Assembly (NCBI GenBank): GCA_963827725.1
Contig: CAWHBM010000001.1
Coordinates: 806,001-870,000, forward strand
Direction: 5' to 3'
Length of the DNA stretch: 64,000 bases
Source: VAXT01 sp963827725
GTDB lineage: Bacteria > Actinomycetota > Thermoleophilia > Gaiellales > Gaiellaceae
A model generated the notes under the pieces. That model searched no databases, was not told where the DNA came from, and saw nothing but the letters and a program-made list of their open reading frames with translations. A program made the translations under genes and the position numbers. Position 1 is the stretch's first letter, and every line of letters starts with the position of its first letter. Positions 1 to 7,978 of this stretch are shown here, one piece after another.

Positions 1-136
1 CGCGAAGCTCGTCCGGATCTAGCTCCACGTCCTGGCCGGCCAGCAGCAGGAGCGAGACCTCGACGGCGACCGGCTCCCCGCCGGCCAGTCGGGACTCGAG
101 CTCGGCCAGAAACGCGCGCTCGGGAGAGACCTCCAC
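1..136 (-). CDS. Partial hypothetical protein (5' end only)
   Basis: An open frame on the minus strand starts at a GTG codon (134-136) and runs off the left edge, giving about 45 residues beginning MEVSPERAFLAELESRLAGG. It is acidic, Leu-rich and has no recognisable motif. It diverges from the sigma-factor gene, so positions 137-218 would hold both promoters. I do not recognise the family. The call rests only on an uninterrupted frame with plausible codon use next to a divergent promoter gap. Confidence 0.4.
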   Translation of the reverse strand, partial: MEVSPERAFLAELESRLAGGEPVAVEVSLLLLAGQDVELDPDELR

Positions 137-218
137 AGCCCCAGGATACGAGGGCGCTGTCGTAGACTGGGCTCGTCGGCGCGTTAGCGTCTAGTTGGAT
201 GGGGGATACGCGAAGCAA

Positions 219-1259
219 ATGAGCACTGATCCAGTCGCCACCCTGCTCGAGCACGGCTCCGAGACCGGCTGCGTCGAGATCTCGGAGCTGACTCACCTCG
301 CCGAACAACTCGACCTGGGTGACGAGGAGATCGCGAGCCTCTACGAGCAGCTCGAGGAGCGCGGCGTCGAGATTCGGGACGACTGCGGCCGCCAGAAGGT
401 CGAGAGCAGCACCTACGTGAACGGCGACCTCGCCACCCACACGACCGATGCGCTCCAGCTCTTCCTCAACGAGATGTCCCGCTACCCGCTGCTCACCGCC
501 GAGGAAGAGGTAGAGCTCGCGAAGCTGATCGAGCGCGGCGACAAGGACGCAAAAGACCGGATGGTCAACTCGAACCTGCGCCTCGTCGTCTCGATCGCCA
601 AGAAGTACCAGGGACACGGCCTGTCGCTGCTCGACCTCATCCAGGAAGGGATCATCGGGCTGATCCGCGCCGTGGAGAAGTTCGATTGGCGGCGCGGATT
701 CAAGTTCTCCACGTACGCAACGTGGTGGATTCGCCAGGCCGTCCAGCGCGGCGTGGCCAACAAGGCGCGGACGATCCGCATGCCCGTGCACATCGTCGAC
801 CGGGAGCGGAAGATCGCAAAGGCCGAGCGCGAGCTCCTGACCAAGCTCGAGCGCCCTCCGACGCTGCAGGAGATCGCGAAGGAGGCAAAGCTGCCGCTCA
901 AGCAGGTGCGCGAGGTGCAGGAGGCGGCACGGGCCGTGACGAGCCTTGACCGCCCGGTCGGAAGCGAGGGGGACACGTCTCTCGGCGAGCTTGTTTCAGG
1001 AAGCGAGGCGCCGCCCGAGGAAGAGCTCGAGGTGAGCCTTCGCCAGGACGCGTTGCGGAAGGCTGTCGCCGGGCTCCCGGATCGGGAGCAGGACGTGTTG
1101 AAGCTCCGGTTCGGGCTGAACGGCGATCCCACTCCGCAGTCGCTCGAGCAGATCGGGAAGACGCTCGGCATCACACGAGAGCGGGTGCGCCAGATCGAGG
1201 GCGATGCGCTCAAGCGGCTCGCGGTCAGTCGCGAGCTCGACGCCGTCCGCGCCGCTTAA
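219..1259 (+). CDS. RNA polymerase sigma-70 factor, primary-type (RpoD/SigA-like)
   Basis: A sigma-70 family factor that directs RNA polymerase to -35/-10 promoters. A short region-1.1-like acidic N-terminus is followed by region 1.2 (LQLFLNEMSRYPLLTAEEE), region 2 (NLRLVVSIAKKYQG, LDLIQEGIIGLIRAVEKFDW, FSTYATWWIRQAV, which holds the -10 recognition helix), region 3 and region 4 with the helix-turn-helix TLGITRERVRQIEGDALKRL at the C-terminus. At about 346 aa it has the length of group 1/2 factors without a long region 1.1. The start is uncertain: ATG at 219 follows a weak G-rich stretch, while an upstream in-frame TTG at 195 lies 4 nt after a TAGCGT box. Whether it is the housekeeping or an alternative group 2 sigma cannot be decided from this window. 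Confidence 0.93.
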   Translation: MSTDPVATLLEHGSETGCVEISELTHLAEQLDLGDEEIASLYEQLEERGVEIRDDCGRQKVESSTYVNGDLATHTTDALQLFLNEMSRYPLLTAEEEVELAKLIERGDKDAKDRMVNSNLRLVVSIAKKYQGHGLSLLDLIQEGIIGLIRAVEKFDWRRGFKFSTYATWWIRQAVQRGVANKARTIRMPVHIVDRERKIAKAERELLTKLERPPTLQEIAKEAKLPLKQVREVQEAARAVTSLDRPVGSEGDTSLGELVSGSEAPPEEELEVSLRQDALRKAVAGLPDREQDVLKLRFGLNGDPTPQSLEQIGKTLGITRERVRQIEGDALKRLAVSRELDAVRAA

Positions 1260-1265
1260 AGCCTC

Positions 1266-2314
1266 CTAGCTCAGCGTGTAGGCGACAGTCACCGCGACGA
1301 GCACGGCTGCGCCGGTGAGCGCGACGGCGCCGCGATGACGGGCCAGGCCTGAGGCTCGTCGGGTCGGAGCGGCCCCCAGCGGCAACGCGGCAACCGCGAG
1401 GATCGCGATCGCAAGCCCGAGCAGGGCGAAGAGCCAGAGCGGGATGCCCTTGACCGCGTCCACTGCTCTCGTGAACTTGGCGCCGAGGACGCCCTGGTCG
1501 CGATCGGGCGCGGCGCGATCCCCGGCCTTGTCCCGCGCACTGGCGCGCGGTGTCGCCGCGGTCGGCGTCACGGGGGTAGAGCCAGAGGAGGAGAAGGTCG
1601 ATTGCCCGCTCGACTTCGAGCCGCAGGCATTTGCGCTACGGCCGGATGCGATTTCGTCGCGCTCCGGGCTGGAGACGATGACGAGCTTCGTGTCGACGAG
1701 TGGGCGACCCCCTGGAACCGACCGAGCCATGATCCTGTAGGTCCCCGGGCCGAGGGCGCGGCCACCCATGCGGCCGCGGAAACGGACGCGGTTGATCCCC
1801 GTTTGGCCCACTGCGCGAAAGCGGCCGACTCTCCGACAGTCGGGCGCGATCTGCATCACGATGAACTCGATGAGCGCAGGTCTCCTGAGTACGAACACGA
1901 GCACCGTTTGCTTTCCCTTCGCCGGCCCGGTGCGCGAGATCCAGTCTCGCGAGAAGTGGAGCCGATAGATGCGTGCCGGGGGGCCTCCGGCGTGGCCAGC
2001 GGCCGCTTGCGGGCTAGAGGTGCCGCCCGAGGACGATGATCCGGTGCTTCCCCACTGCTTCCGGTTGCTCCACTGCCTCCGCCGCCCCCGGCGACCGGCA
2101 AGGCTGGGCGTGGGACCGAGGGAACGACGGGAGGCGGAGCCTTCGGCAGCGGCACCGCGGGAACTCGTGGCAGTCGCGGCGGGGGCGGCAGGACGGGCAG
2201 CGTGGGTACCGTCACCGGTGGTACCGGCGGCAGTGGCGGTACGGGAGGAGCGAGCGCGCCGGCAGAGGTGACCCAGCCGGCGGAGAGCCCTGCGACGAGC
2301 AGGACCACTCTCAT
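1266..2314 (-). pseudogene. Secreted Pro-rich, C-terminally membrane-anchored protein interrupted by a frameshift
   Basis: Two overlapping minus-strand frames together make one sensible protein. The upstream frame starts at ATG 2312-2314 with a signal peptide (MRVVLLVAGLSAGWVTSAGA) and a long Pro/Val-rich stretch. It then loses sense near 2050. The downstream frame carries a compact beta-rich domain (IYRLHFSRDW ... INRVRFRGRMGGRALGPGTYRI, with a Cys pair), a low-complexity Ser/Thr linker and a C-terminal hydrophobic segment. One extra G in the C4 run at 2050-2053 (plus strand) would join the frames as SSGGST. It is either a genuine frameshift, a programmed shift or a sequence error. Function is unknown; the architecture suggests a cell-surface protein anchored at both the signal and C-terminal ends. 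Confidence 0.6.
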
Positions 2315-2409
2315 TGACCGACGCCGCAGCAGGGACCTCACACTTGTACAACGCAACCGGGGTAGGAGAAGGTTCGGCCCGGCGATACCCTTCCCTGAGG
2401 GGCGGACCG

Positions 2410-3165
2410 GTGACGCGAACGAAGTCGGACTACTACGAGCTACTGGGGTTGCCACGGACGGCCGGCGACGAGGAGATCCGGCGCGCCTTTCGCGCGCGCG
2501 CGCGTGAGCTCCATCCGGACGTCTCCGACGAGCCCGAGGCGGAGGAGCGCTTCCGGGAGGTGACGGCGGCCTACAGCGTCCTCTCCAAGCCGAGCGCGCG
2601 ATTCTTGTACGACCGGTTCGGCTATCGGGGCCGCGGCCACGGGGGATTCGACCCCGGCGGCCGCAAGGCCGAAGCGCGAGTGCTCGCCGAGGTGGAGATC
2701 GACCAGATCGAGGCGGAGCGCGGAACGCGGCGGGAGGTGCGCCTCGCGGCCGACGAGGAATGCGCCGTCTGCGCCGGTAGCGGCGCCGTCTCCGGCACGG
2801 ACGTGCGCCAGTGTGTGACGTGCGACGGAAGCGGCCAGATACGCGTCTCCTCAGGCACCGGCGAGGGACGCCTGCTCCGGGTCGTGCAGTGCCACGACTG
2901 CGACGGCCTCGGGCGCATCTTCGAGCGGCGGTGTCCGGAGTGCCACGGCCACGGGCGGGTGCAGGAGCGGCGCGTGCTCAAGGTGCGGATCCCCGCCGGG
3001 GTCGAGGACGGCACACACCTGCGCGTGATGGGAGAGCCTGAGGACGATCACCTCCTCGTCCGGGTCACGCCGGGGCCCCTGGACTCGCCGATCGTCCGTT
3101 GGACGGCGACCGTGCTTCTGGTTTGCGCGGTCGGGCTGCTCGTCTACTTCATCTGGTGGGCGTAG
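2410..3165 (+). CDS. Membrane-tethered DnaJ-like co-chaperone
   Basis: A J-domain protein that should stimulate DnaK ATPase. Residues 1-70 form the J domain (DYYELLGLPRTAGDEEIRRA) with the HPD tripeptide. Four zinc-finger repeats follow (CAVCAGSG, CVTCDGSG, CHDCDGLG, CPECHGHG). After them only a short part of the client-binding beta domain remains, then a C-terminal transmembrane helix (about 228-250, VLLVCAVGLLVYFIWW). The total is 251 aa against about 370 for canonical DnaJ. GTG at 2410 is preceded by GAGGGGCGG, a good ribosome-binding site. No dnaK or grpE is nearby, so this is probably an accessory DnaJ displayed on the cytoplasmic face of the membrane. Confidence 0.85.
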   Translation: MTRTKSDYYELLGLPRTAGDEEIRRAFRARARELHPDVSDEPEAEERFREVTAAYSVLSKPSARFLYDRFGYRGRGHGGFDPGGRKAEARVLAEVEIDQIEAERGTRREVRLAADEECAVCAGSGAVSGTDVRQCVTCDGSGQIRVSSGTGEGRLLRVVQCHDCDGLGRIFERRCPECHGHGRVQERRVLKVRIPAGVEDGTHLRVMGEPEDDHLLVRVTPGPLDSPIVRWTATVLLVCAVGLLVYFIWWA

Positions 3166-3170
3166 AGAAG

Positions 3171-3257
3171 CGGCGGGGGTGAGATTCGAACTCACGGGCC
3201 CCGTGAAGGGCCAGCAGTTTTCAAGACTGCCCCGTTCGACCGCTCCGGCACCCCGCC
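3171..3257 (-). tRNA. tRNA-Ser (anticodon TGA)
   Basis: On the minus strand the 87-nt sequence folds as a class II tRNA. The acceptor stem GGCGGGG (3257-3251) pairs with 3178-3172, the T arm is GTGAG-TTCGAAT-CTCAC, there is a long variable arm, and the anticodon loop CTTGAAA has TGA at 3223-3221. The discriminator is G, as expected for tRNA-Ser. CCA is not encoded. Confidence 0.97.
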
Positions 3258-3265
3258 GTGTCCTT

Positions 3266-3308
3266 GGGGTCAGACCCTGTAAACGTTAACGGGGTCAGAC
3301 CCTGTAAA
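3266..3308. repeat. Tandem short hairpin repeat (GGGT-CAG-ACCC type)
   Basis: Two copies of an 18-nt unit GGGGTCAGACCCTGTAAA (3266-3283 and 3291-3308) are separated by CGTTAAC. Each unit contains a perfect small dyad GGGT-CAG-ACCC. It lies between tRNA-Ser and serS. The same architecture with other arm sequences recurs at 7913-7960 and 54776-54912. No transposase is nearby. Confidence 0.85.
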
Positions 3309-3315
3309 GGAGGTG

Positions 3316-4521
3316 TTACGCCTGGGGGCGGATTGTTGCCGGCGCGCCGTACTCCTGAAGCACTTCTGGCACGTCGCCCTGGAAGTTCTCGAGGATCGCC
3401 AGCGTCCAGCGGTCCGTGACCGCGGTCCCGTTCAGCGTGTGCACGTGCTCGGGCCCGCTCGCCCCGCGGTAGCGGGTTCCGAGCCGCCGAGCCTGGAAGT
3501 CGGTCGTGTTCGATGCTGACGTGAGCTCGCGATAGCGCTCCTGGCTCGGGAACCAGGCTTCGATGTCGTAGCGCTTCGCGGCTGCGGCACTCAGGTCGCC
3601 CGCGGCGATGTTCAGCACCCGGTAGGGCAGGCCGAGCTCCCTGACGTTCTGTTCCTCCAGCTCGAGGATGCGCTCGAACTCGTCCCAGGAAGCCTCGGGT
3701 GCCGTGTACGCGAACATCTCGACCTTGTTGAACTGATGCACGCGGAACATCCCGCGGGTGTCGCGACCGGCTGCGCCCGCCTCGCGCCTGAAGTTCGTCG
3801 AGAACGCGGTGTAGCGCAGCGGTAGCTCGTCCGCCTCCAGGATCTCGCCCATATGCAAGCCCGCTAGCGCCACCTCCGACGTGCCCGTGAGGTAGAGGCC
3901 GTCCTCGGCGATCTCGTAGTACTCGTTCTTCTCGGCCGGGAAGAAGCCGGTGCCGTACATCGCCTCCTCGCGGACGAGCACGGGCGGGAGGACGGGCGTG
4001 AACCCCGCGGCGACGGCCCGGTCGAGGGCCCAGCGGTAGAGCGCCAGCGAGAGTTGGGCCGCGTCGCCGATGAGATAGCCGAAGCGAGAGCCGGAGACGC
4101 GCGCCGCACGTTCCATGTCGAAGCGCGCGAGCTCGAGGTGCTCCTTCGGCTCGGCCAGCTCCGGAGGCTCGCCGACGACGCGAACGACCTCTCCCTCGTC
4201 CTCCGACGCCTCGTCCGGAACCGACTCGTGCGGGGGGTTCGGCACCTTCTGCAGGAGCTCGTCGCGCGTTGCCTCGGCAGCGGCAAGCTCCTCCTCGACT
4301 CGCCGCAATTCCTCCTTCACCTGCTTCAGCTCCTCCACCTGCTCGGGCGAGGGCTTCCCCTGGATCTTCTGGGCGCCGCGCAACTCGTCCACCCGCGGGA
4401 CGAGCTCACGCCAGCGGGCGTCCGCCTCGAGGAGCCGGTCGAACGCCTCGCCTGCGCCCTTGCGCGCCACGGCCGCCCGAAACGACTCCGGGTCGGCGCG
4501 CGCAGCCTTGAGGTCGATCAA
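3316..4521 (-). CDS. serS: Serine--tRNA ligase
   Basis: A class II aminoacyl-tRNA synthetase that charges tRNA-Ser. The N-terminal two-helix coiled-coil arm (residues about 25-100, rich in EEL/KQVKEELRRVEEEL) is followed by the catalytic domain with LTGTSEVALAG, motif 2 (TNFRREAGAAGRDTRGMFRV), the TSASNTTDFQARR serine-site loop and motif 3 near the C-terminus (TLAILENFQ). It is 401 aa, normal for the family. The likely start is TTG at 4519-4521, giving MIDLKAARADPE as in homologues. This TTG overlaps the stop of the upstream cytochrome gene (TTGA), so translation is probably coupled. A tRNA-Ser gene lies about 60 bp beyond its 3' end. Confidence 0.95.
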   Translation of the reverse strand: MIDLKAARADPESFRAAVARKGAGEAFDRLLEADARWRELVPRVDELRGAQKIQGKPSPEQVEELKQVKEELRRVEEELAAAEATRDELLQKVPNPPHESVPDEASEDEGEVVRVVGEPPELAEPKEHLELARFDMERAARVSGSRFGYLIGDAAQLSLALYRWALDRAVAAGFTPVLPPVLVREEAMYGTGFFPAEKNEYYEIAEDGLYLTGTSEVALAGLHMGEILEADELPLRYTAFSTNFRREAGAAGRDTRGMFRVHQFNKVEMFAYTAPEASWDEFERILELEEQNVRELGLPYRVLNIAAGDLSAAAAKRYDIEAWFPSQERYRELTSASNTTDFQARRLGTRYRGASGPEHVHTLNGTAVTDRWTLAILENFQGDVPEVLQEYGAPATIRPQA

Positions 4522-4913
4522 GTCCCTTGCTGGAGGAAGGCGACGAGATCCGCGAGTTGCTTGGGGGACAACTGCGAGGCGTAGTCCTTTGGCATGAGCC
4601 CCGCCTGGTAGCCGGCGGCGATCTCTGCATCCGGGTTTGCGATCGCCTCCTCGACGTAGGCCGCGTCCTTGCCCTTCAGCGTCTCGTCGAGGTTGGGGCC
4701 GATTGCGCCCGTGGTCCCCGCTGGAGTGAAGGTGTGGCAACCACCGCAGCCGGAGTCGCTGTACACCATCTTCCCCGCGGCCGGGTCGCCCTTCACGGCC
4801 TTGGGCGGGGGTGGTGGCGGTCCCGTAGCCGGGCCGGTCGGTGACACGACTTCCTCCCCTCCGCAGCCGGCGAGGAGGAGCGCGAAGCAGACGATCAGGA
4901 GAGGGCGTCGCAC
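4518..4913 (-). CDS. Lipoprotein c-type cytochrome (monoheme)
   Basis: A small electron-transfer protein on the outer face of the membrane. The signal peptide ends in a lipobox (ALLLAGCGG), followed by a Pro/Gly linker and a cytochrome c fold with one CxxCH haem site (SGCGGCHTF). A Met ligand is probably in the GLMPKDYASQL region, and the C-terminal helix reads LADLVAFLQQ. The length is 131 aa and the start is GTG at 4911-4913. It is sandwiched between a polytopic membrane protein and serS with a 4-nt overlap. The partner oxidase or donor is not in the window. Confidence 0.88.
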   Translation of the reverse strand: MRRPLLIVCFALLLAGCGGEEVVSPTGPATGPPPPPPKAVKGDPAAGKMVYSDSGCGGCHTFTPAGTTGAIGPNLDETLKGKDAAYVEEAIANPDAEIAAGYQAGLMPKDYASQLSPKQLADLVAFLQQGT

Positions 4914-4925
4914 GAGAGCGCGAGT

Positions 4926-6377
4926 TTACTCGACGCGCCGACCGTCTTTCCAGAGGCGAAGCACGGCACAAGAGAGTGCGCCCCACCCAAGGATGTCCCT
5001 CGGCGAGTCGTTGACAAGCAGGGACACCGCGAGCGCGACGAGAACGGCGTCGACCGTCGCGTAGCGCGGCCTTCGCATGGCGACCCAGGCAAGCACGGGC
5101 AGCGAGGCGCCGACCACGAGAGCCGAGTCGCGCGAGGAGACAAACCCTTCCGCAGTGAGCCGCAAACGGTGCGCCATGTCGCCGAGCACGCCGAGAGGCC
5201 CGCCTTCGAGGGAGCGCGTCACATGGCTCGAACCTCCGAGCGCGGCGTCGATCCCGAACAGGGCGACGGCCACCGCGAGGACCACTGCTCCGGTGAGAGC
5301 GAGGTTGCGGGCGGTCAGGGCGACGTTCCGCAGCCGCAGCCACAGGAAGACGAAAGCCGCTGCGAAGACGAGCACTCCGCCGCCGTCTGCCCCGGCAAAG
5401 CTGGCGCCGACGGTCACGAGCACGAGTAGCGCGACCGGGACATATGCCCGCCGGCCGGCCAGAGCGGCGCCGAGCACGCCGGGGACGAGGAGGATCGTCT
5501 CGACCTGGTTCTGGAGCCCATAGAACCGGCCGCCGTTCTCGGGCCGCGCGCCAATCGCAGCGAACGAGCTCGTCTCGGTGGAGAGGGCGAGGGCGATCAG
5601 GTAGAGCGGGAAGATCGCGACGAGCGCAGCGGCAAGAACGAGCGGCCGAGCGGTCAGCGCTGCCAGCGCGAGTGCGCCGACCGCCGTCGTCGCCGCAAGG
5701 ACAGCGACCACGATCCAGGGCTCCGTCAGCTCCAACGCGCTCAAAGCGAGAGCTGTGGCGATTGCGAACGGGCCGGCGAGCAACGCTGCGCGTGCGAGGA
5801 GCCCCGAGCGAGCCAGAAGCCCGAGCAGCGCGAAGGCGACGATGATCCCGGCGAGGGCGATCGTTGCCGGCTCCCGTGTCTCATGCGCGGCGTCGAGGCG
5901 CTCACCGATTCGCTCGAGTCGCGGCAGCACGTCGCCGACACGCTCCGCCGTGACCGGTGGCTCCTCGCCGCGGTCGAGAGCCTTGACGGTTGGCTCGAGG
6001 TCGTGGATCGAGACAAGCCCCGGTACTCGCGTGCGATCGGAGACGAGAATCGCGCCGGCGGGGTACTCGGGCCCGCGGATCGAAAGCCACTCCAGGCCCT
6101 CGTATGCGTGCTCGCCCGGCGGGGGAAGCGAGACGAAGATCGTGTACGGGCACGGACAGCGCGCCGGCGGAATCTTCTCGAGGGCGGCGAGGGCCTCTTC
6201 GCGACTGAACGTCGGCCCGCGACCAGGAACGAGCCGGCCGGCTGCGCCGTGTCGGGCGGCGTCGTGGCCGGTCTCCGCGATCTGAACCCGCACATGGTCC
6301 GCGTATGCCGGCGTGGTCAGGAGCGCGGCAAGCCCCATCACCACCGCTAGAATTGGAGCGTTCCTCCAATGCTTCAC
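4926..6377 (-). CDS. Polytopic membrane protein with extracytoplasmic N-terminal domain
   Basis: After a signal-like segment (GLAALLTTPAYA) comes an extracellular domain of about 140 aa with conserved-looking stretches GAAGRLVPGRGPTFSREEAL and TRVPGLVSIHDLEPTV. About ten hydrophobic helices follow, including GGRFYGLQNQVETILLVPG and SFAGADGGGVLVF. The pattern resembles actinobacterial membrane proteins whose extracellular part is related to the alkaline-phosphatase-like fold, but no catalytic metal ligands are evident and the biochemical role is unknown. Start choice is uncertain: GTG 6377 opens the frame without a clear ribosome site, and an internal ATG at 6338 is possible. It heads the operon with the cytochrome and serS. 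Confidence 0.7.
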   Translation of the reverse strand: MKHWRNAPILAVVMGLAALLTTPAYADHVRVQIAETGHDAARHGAAGRLVPGRGPTFSREEALAALEKIPPARCPCPYTIFVSLPPPGEHAYEGLEWLSIRGPEYPAGAILVSDRTRVPGLVSIHDLEPTVKALDRGEEPPVTAERVGDVLPRLERIGERLDAAHETREPATIALAGIIVAFALLGLLARSGLLARAALLAGPFAIATALALSALELTEPWIVVAVLAATTAVGALALAALTARPLVLAAALVAIFPLYLIALALSTETSSFAAIGARPENGGRFYGLQNQVETILLVPGVLGAALAGRRAYVPVALLVLVTVGASFAGADGGGVLVFAAAFVFLWLRLRNVALTARNLALTGAVVLAVAVALFGIDAALGGSSHVTRSLEGGPLGVLGDMAHRLRLTAEGFVSSRDSALVVGASLPVLAWVAMRRPRYATVDAVLVALAVSLLVNDSPRDILGWGALSCAVLRLWKDGRRVE

Positions 6378-6394
6378 AAGGAGCGCGATTCTCG

Positions 6395-7315
6395 ATGAAA
6401 CGTACTGCCTATGGGCGCGACTTCGGCCTCTCGATGCGGTTGTTGCTGACCATGTTCACGCTGGGCCTGCTCTACGTCGTTTTCTTCGTCGTCCTGGTCA
6501 ACATCCTGAACGTCGGCGTCTTCTTCGTCGTCGTGATCATGGGCGTGCTCGCGTTCCTCCAATTCTTCACGTCGGACAAGATCGCCCTGATGGCGTCGGG
6601 AGCCAAGGTCGTCACGCCCGACCAGGCCCCAGAGCTGCACGCGATGATCGAGCGGCTCGCGGCGATGGCCGATCTTCCGAAGCCGCGTGTCGCCGTGATT
6701 CCCACGGCGGTTCCGAACGCGTTTGCTACGGGACGCAACAAGAAGCATTCGGTCGTGGCGGTCACGCAGGGGCTGTGGGATCGACTCGAGCAGCCCGAAA
6801 TCGAGGGCGTGCTCGCCCATGAGTTGACGCACATCGCGAACCGCGACGTCGCCGTGATGACGATCGCGAGCTTCTTCTCCATGCTCGCTGCGATGCTTGC
6901 GCGCTTCGGTCTCTGGGGCGGCATGTTCAGCGGCGGCGACCGTGACCGGAGCGGTGGCGCACCTGTCTGGCTGATCATGCTCGTCGTCTCGATCGTCACC
7001 TACGTGATCAGCTACGTGCTGATCATGATGATCTCTCGGTACCGCGAGTACGCGGCCGATCGCGGTGCAGCGCTCATCACCGGCGCGCCGGAGAACCTAA
7101 TGAGCGCGCTGCAGAAGATCGCGAGCCGGATCACGCAGATCCCGCAGCAGGACCTGCGCGAGGTCGCCGGCATGAACGCGTTCTTCATCATCCCGGCGAG
7201 TGTGAAGAAGGGCACTGCCGAGCTCTTCATGACCCATCCGCCGCTCGAGAAGCGGCTCGCCCGCCTCGCCGAGATCTCCCGCGAGATGGGTCGTCCGGTC
7301 CCGGTCGATCTTTAG
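6395..7315 (+). CDS. htpX: HtpX-like membrane zinc metalloprotease (M48)
   Basis: A membrane-embedded protease for quality control of misfolded membrane proteins. Two N-terminal helices (residues 15-60) precede the M48 domain with the zinc motif HELTH (about residue 148) and the third ligand region (SRYREYAADRGAA). Two more helices lie between, with a Gly-rich insert, and the C-terminal signature is AELFMTHPPLEKRLARL. The length is 306 aa. ATG at 6395 follows AAGGAG (6378-6383). It is followed after 4 nt by pspAB, and pspA lies 1 kb further on, a grouping that links it to envelope stress. Confidence 0.95.
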   Translation: MKRTAYGRDFGLSMRLLLTMFTLGLLYVVFFVVLVNILNVGVFFVVVIMGVLAFLQFFTSDKIALMASGAKVVTPDQAPELHAMIERLAAMADLPKPRVAVIPTAVPNAFATGRNKKHSVVAVTQGLWDRLEQPEIEGVLAHELTHIANRDVAVMTIASFFSMLAAMLARFGLWGGMFSGGDRDRSGGAPVWLIMLVVSIVTYVISYVLIMMISRYREYAADRGAALITGAPENLMSALQKIASRITQIPQQDLREVAGMNAFFIIPASVKKGTAELFMTHPPLEKRLARLAEISREMGRPVPVDL

Positions 7316-7319
7316 TTAA

Positions 7320-7889
7320 TTGGGCCTGACGAACGTCCTCTTCGGGCGCAAGAAGCTTTCCAAGGCGATCCAGGAGAAGCTCTTCGCGATCTCGACTGCG
7401 CGGATCACGCTCGAGACCGAGATCGGGCTGAAGCCGACCGGAGACTCGGCCGTCATCTTCAAGCCGCTCTCGGCCGCCGAGTTCGTCCGTGCGGAGAACG
7501 AGATGCAGGAGCTGCTCGAGGTCGCGGCCCTGGAGTCGCACTCGAAGATCGAGCGGCGCGGCGACGCGTTCGGCTTCGAGTGGCTGATCATCCGAGACAA
7601 CGACTTCGAGGAGCTCGTCGCGACGGTGCACCTCGTCGCATCGGAGCTCGTCGCCCGCGGCTTCGGCGAGCAGCTCCTGGCCGCCGTCTTCACGTTCAAG
7701 GGTGGCAAGCACCCGGTCTACTGGGTGTACGGCTTCAAGCGCGGCGCGTTCTGGCCGTTCATCCCGACGGGCGAGGGCAAGGCACGCGATAACGCCGAAG
7801 AGCTGGAGCTGAAGGCAAAGCTGGAGAAGGAGCTACCGGTCGAGCAAGACCTGACCAGGTGGCTAGCCCTCTTCGACGCCCCGATCTAA
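7320..7889 (+). CDS. pspAB: PspA-associated protein PspAB
   Basis: A small acidic cytoplasmic protein of the PspAB family, typically encoded with htpX in actinobacteria and tied to the PspA envelope-stress response. The N-terminus MGLTNVLFGRKKLSKAI and the sequence KPTGDSAVIFKPLSAAEF are typical, and the C-terminal half has the conserved YWVYGFKRGAFWPFIP. Its biochemical role is not established. The start is TTG 7320, 4 nt after the htpX stop; no other start precedes the conserved N-terminus. The length is 189 aa. Confidence 0.85.
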   Translation: MGLTNVLFGRKKLSKAIQEKLFAISTARITLETEIGLKPTGDSAVIFKPLSAAEFVRAENEMQELLEVAALESHSKIERRGDAFGFEWLIIRDNDFEELVATVHLVASELVARGFGEQLLAAVFTFKGGKHPVYWVYGFKRGAFWPFIPTGEGKARDNAEELELKAKLEKELPVEQDLTRWLALFDAPI

Positions 7890-7912
7890 GTCGGCACAAT
7901 TTCGTCCGCCAA

Positions 7913-7960
7913 CTGACCGAGGGACTGTCCCTGATAACGGCTGACCGAGGGACTGTCCCT
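7913..7960. repeat. Tandem short hairpin repeat (AGGGA-CTG-TCCCT type)
   Basis: Two 20-nt copies of CTGACCGAGGGACTGTCCCT (7913-7932 and 7941-7960) lie in the convergent gap between pspAB and the bicupin gene. Each carries a perfect AGGGA-CTG-TCCCT dyad. The tails GATAACGG and GTTAAGAG recall the GTTAAC spacer of the 3266-3308 repeat. Confidence 0.85.
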
Positions 7961-7978
7961 GTTAAGAGGTGCCTCGGG

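Noticed and set aside
3316..5343. 675-aa frame as a fusion protein with seryl-tRNA synthetase
   Set aside because: The first 270 residues are Arg-rich noise overlapping the cytochrome and membrane-protein genes; the true synthetase starts at TTG 4521.
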